Of a stretch of 64,000 nucleotides of DNA, positions 48,056 through 61,687 are shown in pieces. A model generated the notes under the pieces. It saw nothing but the letters and a program-made list of their open reading frames with translations. It made no database searches and was not told the origin of the DNA. Each line of letters begins with the position of its first letter. Position 1 is the stretch's first letter. The DNA comes from Streptomyces sp. NBC_00091 (GTDB taxonomy: Bacteria > Actinomycetota > Actinomycetes > Streptomycetales > Streptomycetaceae). The position numbers were made by a program, and so were the translations under genes. The stretch is taken from positions 868,001 to 932,000 of the forward strand of contig NZ_JAPEMA010000001.1 of the NCBI RefSeq assembly GCF_026343185.1, in the 5' to 3' direction.

Positions 48056-48718
48056 CTACTTCTCCTGCTTCTCGGCGGCGCCCTGAACTCCGTCAGAGGC
48101 AGTGCCGCTCATGTTGTCCTTCTCGTCGCCCTGATCGGTGACGAGTCCCTGCAATGCCGCCCAACGAATGTCGACGGCGTCATGGTGGTGGTCCGGGTCG
48201 TCGTTCAGGCTGAGCCCGCAATCGGGGCACAGTCCGAGACAGTCCTCCCGGCACACCGGCTGCATGGGCAGTGCGAGCACCACCACGTCACGCAGCACGG
48301 GTTCGAGGTCGAACAAGCCGTCCTCGAGGAAGAGCGTGTCCTCGTCGTCCTCGGCGTCGTCGGCCGGCTCCGCCTTTGAGCGGCCCCGGTCGTCGGCGTC
48401 AGGGTACGAGAACATCTCCTGGAAGTCCGCCTTGAGCTCGCGCTCGACGGTCTCCAGACACCTTACGCACTCCCCCACCGCCGATGCACGGACGGTGCCT
48501 GTGACAAGCACCCCTTCCATGACCGACTCCAGGCGGAGGCTGAGCTTCAGTGGGGTGCCTTCCGGCACTCCGATGACGTCGACGAGACCGAAGTCCGCCG
48601 GTGCCTCGATCTCGCGGGACAGCCGCTGCATGGCACCAGGACGCCGACCCAGCTCGTGCGTGTCGAACACGAGGGGGTTGTGGTGGTCGAGGCGGGTGTT
48701 CAGGGCTGTTCCTGCTTT
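48056..48718 (-). CDS. DUF177 (YceD-like) protein
   Basis: About 220 residues. Conserved [13 protein letters not shown], the CVRCLE motif, [14 protein letters not shown], acidic middle and [13 protein letters not shown] with [16 protein letters not shown] near the C-terminus. YceD/DUF177 proteins sit before rpmF and are linked to 23S rRNA processing. Start unclear: GTG at 48718 is listed; ATG at 48763 has no Shine-Dalgarno; a CTG at 48703 has AGGA 6 bases upstream. Confidence 0.85.
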   Translation of the reverse strand, partial: KAGTALNTRLDHHNPLVFDTHELGRRPGAMQRLSREIEAPADFGLVDVIGVPEGTPLKLSLRLESVMEGVLVTGTVRASAVGECVRCLETVERELKADFQEMFSYPDADDRGRSKAEPADDAEDDEDTLFLEDGLFDLEPVLRDVVVLALPMQPVCREDCLGLCPDCGLSLNDDPDHHHDAVDIRWAALQGLVTDQGDEKDNMSGTASDGVQGAAEKQEK

Positions 48719-48832
48719 CACGGATCGCTGAAGATCAAAGATTCGGCCGCTCAAGGGCAGCATGGATCGCGGTGCATAGGCGCGACCGAACAGCCAGGAT
48801 ACCCGGCGCTTCGCTCTGAGCCCAATCCGGCC

Positions 48833-49870
48833 CTAGCGCCCCTGCTCGTACTGGCGCAGCTGGTCCAGGTTGATCATGCTCGTGTCGAAGAAGCTGGTCT
48901 CGTCGAGCGCGGGCTGCTGGGGATGCTGCGGCTGTTGCTGCGGCTGTTGCTGGTAGGCGGCGTACGGGTCGGGATGCTGCTGGTAGCCCGCGTAGGGATC
49001 CGGCTGCTGCTGGTACCCGGAGTACGGGTCCTGGTAGGCGTATCCGTCCTGCTGGGGCTGGTGCTGCGGCTGCTGGTAGGCGGCGTACGCGGTGTCGTAC
49101 ACGGGCTCCGGCTGCGCCGGGACCGGCAGCGGCGCGGGCCCCGGCTCCGCCAGGCCGGCGAGGAAGTCCGCGTCGCTCGCGGGGCGGGCCCCCTGGGCTC
49201 CGGCGGCGTCCTGGGCGGCCATGTGCGCGCCGAGGTCGTCCGAGGGCACCCGGCCCAGCAGCTTCTGGCGGCCCCGGCCGACGGCCTCCAGGGTCTTGGA
49301 GAGGACCGCCTCGAAGGTGGCCAGCTTCGTGTCGACGTACGCGTCCGCCTGCTCGCGCTGGATCTGCGGGTCGTGGCTGCGCTCCGGCGCACCGGTGTCG
49401 TCGTAGCCCTGCTCGTCCAGGCCCGGCCCGCGGCCCAGCAGCTTCTCGCGGCCGCGGTCCACCGAGCCGATGGTCTTGCTGAGCACGACCTCGAAGTTGG
49501 CGAGCTTGCTGTCGACGTACTCGTCCGCCTCGGCCCGGATCTCCGCGGCCTCCCGGCGGGCCTCCGCCAGGATCCGGTCCGCCTCGCCCTGCGAGCGGCG
49601 GGCGATCTCGGTGTCGGAGATCAGCGAACCGCGCTGGGCGTGCGCGGACTCGATGATGCGCCCCGCCTCCCGGCGGGCGTCCTCGACCATCTGCTCCCGC
49701 CCGCCGATGAGTTCCCGGGCCTGGGCGAGCGAGCCGGGCAGGGCCTGGCGTACCTCTTCGAGCCGGGCGAGGAGCTCCGCGCGGTTGATCACGCAGGAGG
49801 CCGACATGGGCATGGAGCGGGCGCCGCCGATGGCCGCGACGATCTCGTCCAGCTTCTTCTGTACGTCCAT
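48833..49870 (-). CDS. DivIVA-like coiled-coil protein
   Basis: 345 residues. The N-terminal part is long amphipathic helices rich in Arg, Glu and Ala. A 33-residue unit is duplicated at about 115-147 and 175-207 (YVDSKLANFEVVLSKT and YVDTKLATFEAVLSKT, each ending KLLGR). The last about 100 residues are Gln/Tyr/Pro-rich with repeated DPYAGYQQ. Annotated in Streptomyces as a cell division initiation or ATP synthase B-like protein. Probably cytoskeletal or polar; function unproven. Confidence 0.8.
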   Translation of the reverse strand: MDVQKKLDEIVAAIGGARSMPMSASCVINRAELLARLEEVRQALPGSLAQARELIGGREQMVEDARREAGRIIESAHAQRGSLISDTEIARRSQGEADRILAEARREAAEIRAEADEYVDSKLANFEVVLSKTIGSVDRGREKLLGRGPGLDEQGYDDTGAPERSHDPQIQREQADAYVDTKLATFEAVLSKTLEAVGRGRQKLLGRVPSDDLGAHMAAQDAAGAQGARPASDADFLAGLAEPGPAPLPVPAQPEPVYDTAYAAYQQPQHQPQQDGYAYQDPYSGYQQQPDPYAGYQQHPDPYAAYQQQPQQQPQHPQQPALDETSFFDTSMINLDQLRQYEQGR

Positions 49871-49974
49871 GGGGGGCTCGCGCTCTCTCTGCCTCGGACT
49901 GACGAGACGACTGTAGGGCCACCGGATGGACGCGCGGGACGGGCTGGGGGAACCTCAGCCCGTCCGCCGCCGGA

Positions 49975-54313
<4,339 letters not shown>

Positions 54314-54339
54314 TGCACACCATGCCGCCGACAAGCCGG

Positions 54340-55995
54340 CTATTCGACTCCGATGAGCAGGGGCGCCGACCAGCGGCCGCCCCGGTAGGTGACGGTGTCC
54401 ACGGCCAGGTGCGCGTGCTGGACGTACGCCTCCAGGCGCGCGGCGAGGGTGTCCGGCACCTCGGGCCCCAGGACGAGGGTGACCAGTTCGCCGCCGGAGC
54501 CCAGCATCCGCTCCAGGACCGCCTCGGCGGTCTCGGGCAGGCCGGCGCCGATGACGGCGACGTCCCCGTCGATCAGCCCGAGGACGTCCCCGGCCTGGCA
54601 GATCCCGGCGGAGGTGAAGGACTGGCGTTCGGCGACGGCCAGTTCCCCGTAGCGGGTGGCGCCGGCGGCCGCGGTCATGGCGACGACGTCCTCGTCGAAG
54701 CTGCCGTCCGGGTCGTGCACGGCGAGGGCGGCCAGCCCCTGGACCGCGGAGCGGGTGGGGATCACGGCGACCCGTACCCCGTCGGCGCGGGCCTGTTCGG
54801 CGGCGGCCGCGGCGGCGGCGCGCAGCTCGGCGCTGCCGGGCAGCAGGACCACCTCGCGGGCGTGTGCCCGGCGGACGGCGGCGAGCAGTTCGGCGACGTC
54901 GGGCTGCTCCCCGGGGCGGGCCGGCACGGTGGTGGCGCCGGCCTCCCCGCACAGGGCGGCCAGCCCCTCGCCCTGGACCACGGCGACCACGGCCCGCTGG
55001 ACGCGGGGGGCCGCAGCGCGGCGGCGTTCGTCGCCGAAGTGGGTGATGCGGATGCGGTACGGCCGCCCGGCGACCACCCCGGCCTCGACGGCCGCGCCGG
55101 GGTCGTCGACGTGCACGTGGACGTTCCACAGCCCGTCGCCGCCGACCACCACCAGGGAGTCGCCGAGCCCGTCGAGGCGGGCGCGCAGTTCGGCGACGGC
55201 CTCTTCGGAGGCGTCCAGCAGGTAGATCACCTCGTACGCGGGACCGCCCTGCTCCTGCGCGCAGGGCTCGGGGTCCAGGAGCACGGGCACGGTCCGGCCG
55301 GGTACCGGCTCGGCGGCGGGTTCCTGGCCCGACAGCGCCTGCCACAGGGCCCCGAGTACGGCGACCAGCCCGCAGCCCCCGGCGTCGACCACCCCGGCCT
55401 TCCCGAGGGCGGCCAGCTGGCCCGGGGTCTCGGCGAGGGCCGCGCGGGCCCCCTCGTAGGCGGCCCGGGCCACTTCGGCGGCGGTGCCGGCGGCGGACCC
55501 CGCGGCGGACCCGGCCCGGGCGGCGGCGCCTGCGACGGTGAGCATGGTGCCCTCGACCGGGTGCGCGACGGCCTGGTAGGCCTCCTCGGCGGCCCGGGTC
55601 AGGGCCTGTGCGAGCAGCGGGCCCGGGGCGCGGTCCCCGGGGTCGGCGCCGAGCACGTCGGCCACGCCGCGCAGCAGCTGGGCGAGGATGGTCCCGGAGT
55701 TCCCCCGGGCGCCTATGAGGGCTCCGTGCGCGTAGGCCCGTACGGCTTCGGACAGGGAGGTCGGCCCTGTGCCGTCCGTCACGCCCGCGGGGGTCTCGGC
55801 GAAGGCCTCGGCCAGGGCGCGGTCGGCGGACCCGGCGGTGAGGTAGAGGTTGGTTCCGGTGTCGGCGTCCGCGACCGGGTAGACGTTGATCGCGTCGATG
55901 TCCTCGCGGGCCCGGCCCAGTGCGGCCAGGGCCAGCGAGCTCCAGGTGCGCACCGCTTCGGCGTCGAGGGCGTGCGGTCCAGGCTCGTGCGCCAC
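54340..55995 (-). CDS. DAK2/DhaL-domain protein (YloV/FakA-like)
   Basis: 551 residues. N-terminal DhaL domain with the nucleotide motif NVYPVADADTGTN (about 37-49) and ARGNSGTILAQLLRG; C-terminal DegV-related half. FakA-type proteins are fatty acid kinases with FakB partners. GTG at 55995 with AAGGAGG 8 bases upstream. It precedes recG by 26 bases, an arrangement conserved in many Gram-positives, and is divergent from rpmB. Confidence 0.9.
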   Translation of the reverse strand: MAHEPGPHALDAEAVRTWSSLALAALGRAREDIDAINVYPVADADTGTNLYLTAGSADRALAEAFAETPAGVTDGTGPTSLSEAVRAYAHGALIGARGNSGTILAQLLRGVADVLGADPGDRAPGPLLAQALTRAAEEAYQAVAHPVEGTMLTVAGAAARAGSAAGSAAGTAAEVARAAYEGARAALAETPGQLAALGKAGVVDAGGCGLVAVLGALWQALSGQEPAAEPVPGRTVPVLLDPEPCAQEQGGPAYEVIYLLDASEEAVAELRARLDGLGDSLVVVGGDGLWNVHVHVDDPGAAVEAGVVAGRPYRIRITHFGDERRRAAAPRVQRAVVAVVQGEGLAALCGEAGATTVPARPGEQPDVAELLAAVRRAHAREVVLLPGSAELRAAAAAAAEQARADGVRVAVIPTRSAVQGLAALAVHDPDGSFDEDVVAMTAAAGATRYGELAVAERQSFTSAGICQAGDVLGLIDGDVAVIGAGLPETAEAVLERMLGSGGELVTLVLGPEVPDTLAARLEAYVQHAHLAVDTVTYRGGRWSAPLLIGVE

Positions 55996-56236
55996 CGGGC
56001 GTTCCTCCTTGTGCGGGCCAGGGTTCACCGCAGGGTAACGAAGGGTGGCCTCCGCTTCGGGACCCCGGGGCGGAGCAGGGCCCCGTCATGGTAGTTTTCT
56101 CGGACCCAAGCAGTCGTTGTATGCTGCTCAGGTTGCCCGTCGAGAGTCGGGTCATTCGTCCGGCAAGCCACTTCAGATCTCTGATTCCGGTGCGCCGGAT
56201 TCCACCGTAATTGCATCTGAAGTCTTGGAGTGACCT

Positions 56237-56422
56237 GTGGCTGCCAACTGCGACGTTTGCGCCAAGGGGCCGAGCTTCGGCAACAACATCTCCCACTCGC
56301 ACCGCCGCACCTCGCGTCGCTGGAACCCGAACATCCAGCGCGTCCGTGCCGTGGTCAATGGGACGCCGAAGCGCCTCAACGCCTGCACCTCGTGCATCAA
56401 GGCCGGCAAGGTCTCGCGCTGA
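56237..56422 (+). CDS. rpmB: 50S ribosomal protein L28
   Basis: 61 residues: [20 protein letters not shown], then [17 protein letters not shown] and CTSC. The two Cys pairs mark the zinc-binding C+ form; Streptomyces often also carry a zinc-independent copy elsewhere. GTG start with GGAG about 6 bases upstream. Monocistronic, with its own terminator. Confidence 0.95.
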   Translation: MAANCDVCAKGPSFGNNISHSHRRTSRRWNPNIQRVRAVVNGTPKRLNACTSCIKAGKVSR

Positions 56423-56463
56423 CGCCTCCCGTCGTCGTAGCGCAGCCCTTTCTGGTTGCCAAG

Positions 56464-56496
56464 AAGGCCGGTTCACCTCTGGTGAACCGGCCTTTT
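56464..56496 (+). terminator. Intrinsic terminator of rpmB
   Basis: A perfect 14-bp stem (56464-56477 and 56481-56494) with a 3-base loop and a TTTT tail, 42 bases past the stop. Confidence 0.85.
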
Positions 56497-56517
56497 GCCT
56501 TTGTCTGAACGTCTGAG

Positions 56518-56564
56518 CGGATGGCCGGACCACCTACTGAGTTAGGAGGTGGTCCGGCCGTCCG
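56518..56564 (-). terminator. Terminator 3' of thiD
   Basis: A 13-bp stem (56523-56535 and 56547-56559), extended by 4 more pairs after one mismatch, begins 3 bases past the thiD stop. Confidence 0.75.
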
Positions 56565-56566
56565 CT

Positions 56567-57376
56567 TCAGCGCCAGCGCCAGGCGTGGTCCACCGGTCCG
56601 ATGCCGCCGCCGAGCGCGAAGCCCGCGGCGATGGCGCCGGTGACGTACTCCTTGGCCGCCGTGACGGCCTCCGGGACGGCCAGGCCCTTGGCCAGGCCCG
56701 CCGCGATCGCGCTGGCGAGCGTGCAGCCCGTGCCGTGGGTGTGCCGGTTGTCGTAGCGGGGTGCCCGCAGCCACAGCTCCTCGGAGCCGTCGGTCAGCAG
56801 GTCCACGGCCTCGCCGCCGTGCGCCGCGAGGTGGCCGCCCTTGATCAGCGCCCAGCGGGGGCCGTGGCCGAGGATCGCGTCGGCGGCCCGCCGCATGTCG
56901 TCCTCGCTCTCCACGGCCACCCCCGTGAGCCGGGCCACCTCGTCCAGGTTCGGCGTCGCCACCGTGGCGCGGGGCAGCAGCTCCTTGCGTACGGCGTCCA
57001 GCGCGGAGGCGGCGAGCAGCGCGTCCCCGTGCTTGGAGACCCCCACGGGGTCCACCACCGCCGGGGCGGCGGTGCCGGCGAGCAGCTCGGCCACCGTCTC
57101 CACCAGCACGGCGGAGGACAGCATCCCGGTCTTGACGGCCTGGACGCCGATGTCGTCCACCACGGCCCGGTACTGGGCCGTGACGGCCTCGGCGGGCAGT
57201 TCCCAGGCCCCCTGCACGCCGATGGAGTTCTGGGCGGTCACGGCGGTGATCACGCTCATGCCGTGCACGCCGAGCGCCAGCATGGTCTTGAGGTCGGCCT
57301 GGATGCCCGCGCCGCCGCCGGAATCCGACCCGGCGACGGTCAGGCACCGCGGCGGGGCGGCCCCGGCGGGGCTCAC
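56567..57376 (-). CDS. thiD: Hydroxymethylpyrimidine/phosphomethylpyrimidine kinase
   Basis: A 269-residue ribokinase-fold enzyme phosphorylating HMP-P to HMP-PP for thiamine. Motifs: [46 protein letters not shown] and the anion hole [20 protein letters not shown] overlaps the thiL stop (GTGA), so thiL-thiD are coupled. No TPP riboswitch is visible upstream of thiL. Confidence 0.94.
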   Translation of the reverse strand: MSPAGAAPPRCLTVAGSDSGGGAGIQADLKTMLALGVHGMSVITAVTAQNSIGVQGAWELPAEAVTAQYRAVVDDIGVQAVKTGMLSSAVLVETVAELLAGTAAPAVVDPVGVSKHGDALLAASALDAVRKELLPRATVATPNLDEVARLTGVAVESEDDMRRAADAILGHGPRWALIKGGHLAAHGGEAVDLLTDGSEELWLRAPRYDNRHTHGTGCTLASAIAAGLAKGLAVPEAVTAAKEYVTGAIAAGFALGGGIGPVDHAWRWR

Positions 57377-58353
57377 GGGGTCTCCTCGACGGCCGGGTCG
57401 GCGCCGAAGTGGTCCCAGCCGCCGGTGCTGGTCCAGGGGGCGCCGTCCACGGTCACCTGGGGCAGCGCGGAGCGGTGCTGGACCTCGCCGATGACCTTCC
57501 AGCGGGCCGGGAGCTTCACGTCGGGCGGGAAGGTGGCCACGATGGCGTGGTCCTCTCCCCCGGTGAGGACCCACTGGAGCGGGTCCACGCCGACGGCCTG
57601 GCCGATGTCGTGCATCTGGGTCGGGATGTCCACGGCCCCCGAGCGCAGGTCGATCCGCACCTTGCTGGCCTCGGCGATGTGACCGAGGTCGGCGATCAGG
57701 CCGTCGCTGACGTCGGTCATGGCGGTGGCGCCGAGCCCGGCGGCCGCCGGACCGGCGTGGTAGGGCGGTTCGGGGCGCCGGTGCGCCTCGACGAAGGCCC
57801 GCGGGGAGCGGAAGCCGCGCGAGAGCACCGCGAAGCCGGCCGCGGACCAGCCGAGCCAGCCGGTGACGGCCACGACGTCCCCGGGCTGGGCGCCGGAGCG
57901 CAGCACGGGCTCGTGGTTGCGCAGGTCCCCGAGGGCGGTGATGGAGACGGTGATGGTGTCTCCGCGTACGACGTCCCCGCCGACCACGGCCGCGCCCGCG
58001 ACCTGGCACTCGTCGCGGATGCCGTCCATCAGCTCGGTGGGCCAGGTGACCGGCAGCTCCGCCGGGACGACCAGGCCGAGCAGCAGCGCGGTGGGCACGG
58101 CGCCCATGGCGGCGATGTCGGCCAGGTTCTGCGCGGCGGCCTTGCGGCCCACGTCGTAGGCGGTGGACCAGTCGCGCCGGAAGTGCCTGCCCTCGAGCAG
58201 GATGTCGGTGCTCGCCACGACCCGTCGGTCCGGAGCCGACACCACCGCGGCGTCGTCGCCGGGTCCGAGCCGGACCGCCGGGGTGGTGGTGAGCCGTGAG
58301 GTGAGCTCCCGAATGAGCCCGAACTCCCCCAGCTCGCCCACAGTGCCCTTCAT
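57373..58353 (-). CDS. thiL: Thiamine-monophosphate kinase
   Basis: A 326-residue PurM-like kinase converting thiamine phosphate to thiamine pyrophosphate. [12 protein letters not shown] start, [48 protein letters not shown] and [16 protein letters not shown] are typical. ATG at 58353 with AGGGG 7 bases upstream. First gene of the thiL-thiD pair. Confidence 0.94.
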   Translation of the reverse strand: MKGTVGELGEFGLIRELTSRLTTTPAVRLGPGDDAAVVSAPDRRVVASTDILLEGRHFRRDWSTAYDVGRKAAAQNLADIAAMGAVPTALLLGLVVPAELPVTWPTELMDGIRDECQVAGAAVVGGDVVRGDTITVSITALGDLRNHEPVLRSGAQPGDVVAVTGWLGWSAAGFAVLSRGFRSPRAFVEAHRRPEPPYHAGPAAAGLGATAMTDVSDGLIADLGHIAEASKVRIDLRSGAVDIPTQMHDIGQAVGVDPLQWVLTGGEDHAIVATFPPDVKLPARWKVIGEVQHRSALPQVTVDGAPWTSTGGWDHFGADPAVEETP

Positions 58354-58598
58354 CGCTGTGCCCCTTCTTGGCAAGTCCGCTTGCGGTCGCGAGCCGTCAC
58401 AGCTCTGGGTACCGTCAACAGATACGTCAACTTCTGCTCTGCGTACGCCCCGCTGTGCGTGGCGCCGGACCCCCGGGTCTCCCCGTGGCACGCGGCGACG
58501 CGGTACCGTGGCGTCCCTTCTTCCCCGGGCCCGCCCGTTCTGCCTGGGCCCATCCGAAGGTTAGGGGAAATGATCCTCGTGGCCGCCCTGGAGGTTCC

Positions 58599-58832
58599 GT
58601 GGTACAGGCGTACATCCTCATCCAGACCGAGGTGGGCAAGGCGTCGATCGTCGCCGAGTCCATCGCCAAGATCCCGGGGGTGATCCAGGCCGAAGACGTG
58701 ACGGGGCCGTACGACGTGATCGTGCGCGCCCAGGCCGACACCGTCGACGATCTCGGGCGCATGGTCGTCGCCAAGGTCCAGCAGGTGGAGGGCATCACCC
58801 GCACCTTGACCTGCCCGGTGGTCCATCTGTAG
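58599..58832 (+). CDS. Lrp/AsnC ligand-binding (RAM) domain protein
   Basis: A 77-residue stand-alone RAM domain with no DNA-binding part: VQAYILIQTEVGKA, GVIQAEDVTGPYDVIV, RTLTCPVVHL. Such short AsnC proteins may oligomerise with full-length Lrp proteins or bind amino acids. GTG with GGAGG 6 bases upstream. Divergent from thiL. Confidence 0.9.
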   Translation: MVQAYILIQTEVGKASIVAESIAKIPGVIQAEDVTGPYDVIVRAQADTVDDLGRMVVAKVQQVEGITRTLTCPVVHL

Positions 58833-58852
58833 CCCCCGTCTACTCTTGGCCG

Positions 58853-59350
58853 GTGATGTCATTGCCGCACCGCCGGCCCCTCCGTGTACTGGCCCTGCCC
58901 GCCGTGTCGGCCTCCCTGGCCCTCGCGGGCTGTGCCCCGGGGGATTCCGGGGCCCGGGTGGATCCGCCGCCCGCTCCGCCCGCCGCGGTCGCGAAGCTCT
59001 GTGCGGCTCTGCACGAGGAGCTCCCGGAGACGGTGGACGGACTGGCGCGGACCGCCACCTCACCGGAGTCGGATCTGACCGCCGCGTGGGGCGGCTCGGC
59101 GATCGTACTGCGGTGCGGTATCCCCAAGCCTCCCAAGATGGCGGATCCCAAGCAGGACGGCGTCGAGGTCAACGGCGTCGCCTGGCTTGTGGAGAAGCCC
59201 GAGGAGGGCGGTCTGCGGTTCACCACCGGGGCGCGGCTGGCGTACACGGAGATCTGGGTCGCCAAGGAGCATGCCACGGATGCGAGCATGCTGGTCGGTC
59301 TGTCCGGCGCCGTGGCCAAGACCGTCCCCGTGGGGATCTCCTCGTACTGA
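58853..59350 (+). CDS. DUF3515 lipoprotein
   Basis: 165 residues. Signal peptide with a lipobox LALAGC at about 22-27, a short Pro linker, and a DUF3515 domain (VAKLCAALHEELPETVDGL, GVEVNGVAWLVE). Exported, lipid-anchored, function unknown. Lies 20 bases after the AsnC-like gene, probably in one transcript. GTG with an ATG as second codon. Confidence 0.88.
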   Translation: MMSLPHRRPLRVLALPAVSASLALAGCAPGDSGARVDPPPAPPAAVAKLCAALHEELPETVDGLARTATSPESDLTAAWGGSAIVLRCGIPKPPKMADPKQDGVEVNGVAWLVEKPEEGGLRFTTGARLAYTEIWVAKEHATDASMLVGLSGAVAKTVPVGISSY

Positions 59351-59355
59351 CGGCC

Positions 59356-59375
59356 GGCCGCCCCCCGGGGCGGCC
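59356..59375. terminator. Hairpin between convergent DUF3515 and ddl genes
   Basis: 9-bp arms (59356-59364, 59367-59375; ggccgcccc and complement) just past the DUF3515 stop. Confidence 0.55.
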
Positions 59376-59479
59376 CCGGCCCTCCCCCGCTCACACCTCC
59401 GCCCGCCGGACCGTGCCCGTGAGGGCCGGTTCCGGCGGGCGGCCGGCTGTACGGGGCCGAGCGCGGCTGGGAAGGTGTC

Positions 59480-60637
59480 CTAGCGCAGCCCGGTGGAGCG
59501 GCGCAGGGCCGCCTGGATCAGGAGGTCCACCAGCTCCTGGTACTCGATGCCGGACTCCTGCCACATCCGCGGGTACATGGAGATCGGCGTGAAACCGGGC
59601 ATGGTGTTGATCTCGTTGATGACGAAGGTGCCGTCCTCGGTGAGGAAGAAGTCGGCACGCACCAGACCCTCGCAGGACGCGGCCTCGAAGGCCTCGACCG
59701 CGAGCCGCTGCACCTCGGCGGTCTGCTCCGGGGTGAGCGGGGCGGGCACGATCCCGGAGGCGGAGTCGATGTACTTCGCCTCGAAGTCGTAGAAGTCGTG
59801 GCTGGAGACCGGCGGGATCTCGGCGGGCGCGCTGGCGCGCGGCCCGTCCTCGAACTCCAGGACGCCGCACTCGATCTCGCGGCCGCGCAGCAGCGCCTCC
59901 ACGATGATCTTCGGGTCGTGGCGGCGGGCCTCGCGGACCGCCGCGTCGAGCCCGGAGGGGTCGTCGACCTTGGTGATGCCGATGGAGGAGCCGGCCCGGG
60001 CGGGCTTGATGAACAGCGGCCAGCCGTGCTCGCCGGCGAAGTCGAGGATCTTCGCGCGGGCGGCGTCCTGGTCGGCTTCCCACTCGCGGGGGCGGATGGT
60101 CACGTACGGGCCGACGTTCAGCCCGAAGGAGGTGAACACCCGCTTCATGTAGTCCTTGTCCTGGCCGACGGCCGAGGCGAGGACGCCGGAGCCGACGTAC
60201 GGGACCCCGGAGAGCTCCAGGAGGCCCTGGAGGGTGCCGTCCTCGCCGTAGGGCCCGTGCAGCACGGGGAAGACGACGTCGACCTCGCCCAGCGCCTTGG
60301 GAACGGCGCCCGGCTCGGTGTAGACGACCTCGCGGCTGGCGGGGTCCACGGAGAGCACGACGGTGCCCTCGGCGGACTCCGCGAGCGTCTCCACGTCGGG
60401 GAGCTTGCGGTCCGTGATGGCCATGCGCTCGGGCTCGTCGGCGGTCAGGGCCCACCGGCCGTCCGTGGTGATGCCGATGGGCAGCACCTCGTACTTGGCA
60501 CGGTCGATGGAGCGCAGCACGGCGCCCGCCGTGACGACCGAAATGGCGTGTTCCGAGCTGCGGCCGCCGAACACGACGGCCACGCGGGGCTTGCGGCCCT
60601 GCTGCTCAGGGGTCTGGGGGAGGTTCTCGCTGCTCAT
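59480..60637 (-). CDS. ddl: D-alanine--D-alanine ligase
   Basis: A 385-residue ATP-grasp enzyme making the D-Ala-D-Ala peptidoglycan terminus. RVAVVFGGRSSEHAISV start, VLHGPYGEDGTLQGLLEL, KPARAGSSIGITKV and INEINTMPGFTPISMYP (metal ligands) are present. ATG at 60637. Followed on the same strand after gpsA by 39 bases. Confidence 0.95.
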   Translation of the reverse strand: MSSENLPQTPEQQGRKPRVAVVFGGRSSEHAISVVTAGAVLRSIDRAKYEVLPIGITTDGRWALTADEPERMAITDRKLPDVETLAESAEGTVVLSVDPASREVVYTEPGAVPKALGEVDVVFPVLHGPYGEDGTLQGLLELSGVPYVGSGVLASAVGQDKDYMKRVFTSFGLNVGPYVTIRPREWEADQDAARAKILDFAGEHGWPLFIKPARAGSSIGITKVDDPSGLDAAVREARRHDPKIIVEALLRGREIECGVLEFEDGPRASAPAEIPPVSSHDFYDFEAKYIDSASGIVPAPLTPEQTAEVQRLAVEAFEAASCEGLVRADFFLTEDGTFVINEINTMPGFTPISMYPRMWQESGIEYQELVDLLIQAALRRSTGLR

Positions 60638-60676
60638 ATCGCCACGAGGGTACCCGCTCAGACGTCCGGAAAGGAC

Positions 60677-61687
60677 TCAGCGGCGTTCCGGTTTGGCACT
60701 GCGCCCCATCAGTTCCTTCAGCGCGACCAGCGGGGGCTTGCCGTGGTGCACGATGTCGACGACCGTGTCGGTGATCGGCATGTCCACTCCGTACCGGCGT
60801 GCCAGATCCGCCACGGACTGGCAGGACTTGACCCCTTCCGCGGTCTGGCTGGTGACCGCGATGGTCTCCTCGAGGGTCATCCCGCGGCCCAGGTTGGTCC
60901 CGAAGGTGTGGTTCCGGGAGAGCGGCGAGGAGCAGGTGGCGACGAGGTCGCCGAGGCCCGCGAGGCCGGAGAAGGTGAGCGGGTCGGCGCCCATCGCCAG
61001 GCCCAGGCGGGTCGCTTCGGCGAGCCCGCGGGTGATGAGGGAGCCCTTGGTGTTGTCGCCCAGTCCCATGCCGTCCGCGATGCCGACGGCGAGGCCGATG
61101 ACGTTCTTGACGGCGCCGCCGAGCTCACAGCCGATGACGTCGGTGCTGGTGTACGGGCGGAAGTACGGGGTGTGGCAGGCGGCCTGGAGGCGCCGGGCCA
61201 CGCCCTCGTCCACGCAGGCGACGACGGAGGCCGCGGGCTGCCGGGCGACGATCTCACGGGCCAGGTTGGGGCCGGTGACGACGGCGACGCGCTCGGCGGG
61301 GACCTTGGCCACCTCCTCGATGACCTCGCTCATCCGCTTGGCGGTGCCCAGTTCGATGCCCTTCATCAGGGAGACGAGCACGGCGTCGGCGGGCAGCAGG
61401 GGGGCCCATTCGGCGAGGTTGGCGCGCAGGGTCTGGGAGGGGATGGCCAGGACCGCGAAGTCGGCGTCCCGGGCGGCCTCGGCCGCGTCGGTGGTGGCCC
61501 GCATGTTCGCGGGCAGTTCGACGTCGGGGAAGTAGTCCGGGTTGGTCCGGCCGGTGTTGATGGCGTCGGCCAGCTCCTGGCGGCGGCCCCACAGGGTCAC
61601 CTCGCAGCCGGCGTCGGCGAGCACCATGCCGAAGGCCGTGCCCCAGGAACCGGTTCCGAAGACGGCCGCCTTCACGGGACGTGTCAC
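60677..61687 (-). CDS. gpsA: Glycerol-3-phosphate dehydrogenase [NAD(P)+]
   Basis: A 336-residue enzyme making glycerol-3-phosphate for phospholipids. Rossmann motif AVFGTGSWGTAFG, KGIELGTAKRMSEV, GGAVKNVIGLAVGIADG and FSGLAGLGDLVATC. GTG overlaps the stop of the acyltransferase gene, a logical coupling since the acyltransferase uses its product class. Confidence 0.95.
   Translation of the reverse strand: MTRPVKAAVFGTGSWGTAFGMVLADAGCEVTLWGRRQELADAINTGRTNPDYFPDVELPANMRATTDAAEAARDADFAVLAIPSQTLRANLAEWAPLLPADAVLVSLMKGIELGTAKRMSEVIEEVAKVPAERVAVVTGPNLAREIVARQPAASVVACVDEGVARRLQAACHTPYFRPYTSTDVIGCELGGAVKNVIGLAVGIADGMGLGDNTKGSLITRGLAEATRLGLAMGADPLTFSGLAGLGDLVATCSSPLSRNHTFGTNLGRGMTLEETIAVTSQTAEGVKSCQSVADLARRYGVDMPITDTVVDIVHHGKPPLVALKELMGRSAKPERR

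Noticed and set aside
57377..58598. TPP riboswitch for the thiL-thiD operon
   Set aside because: No TPP-element sequence is visible in the short region upstream of thiL.
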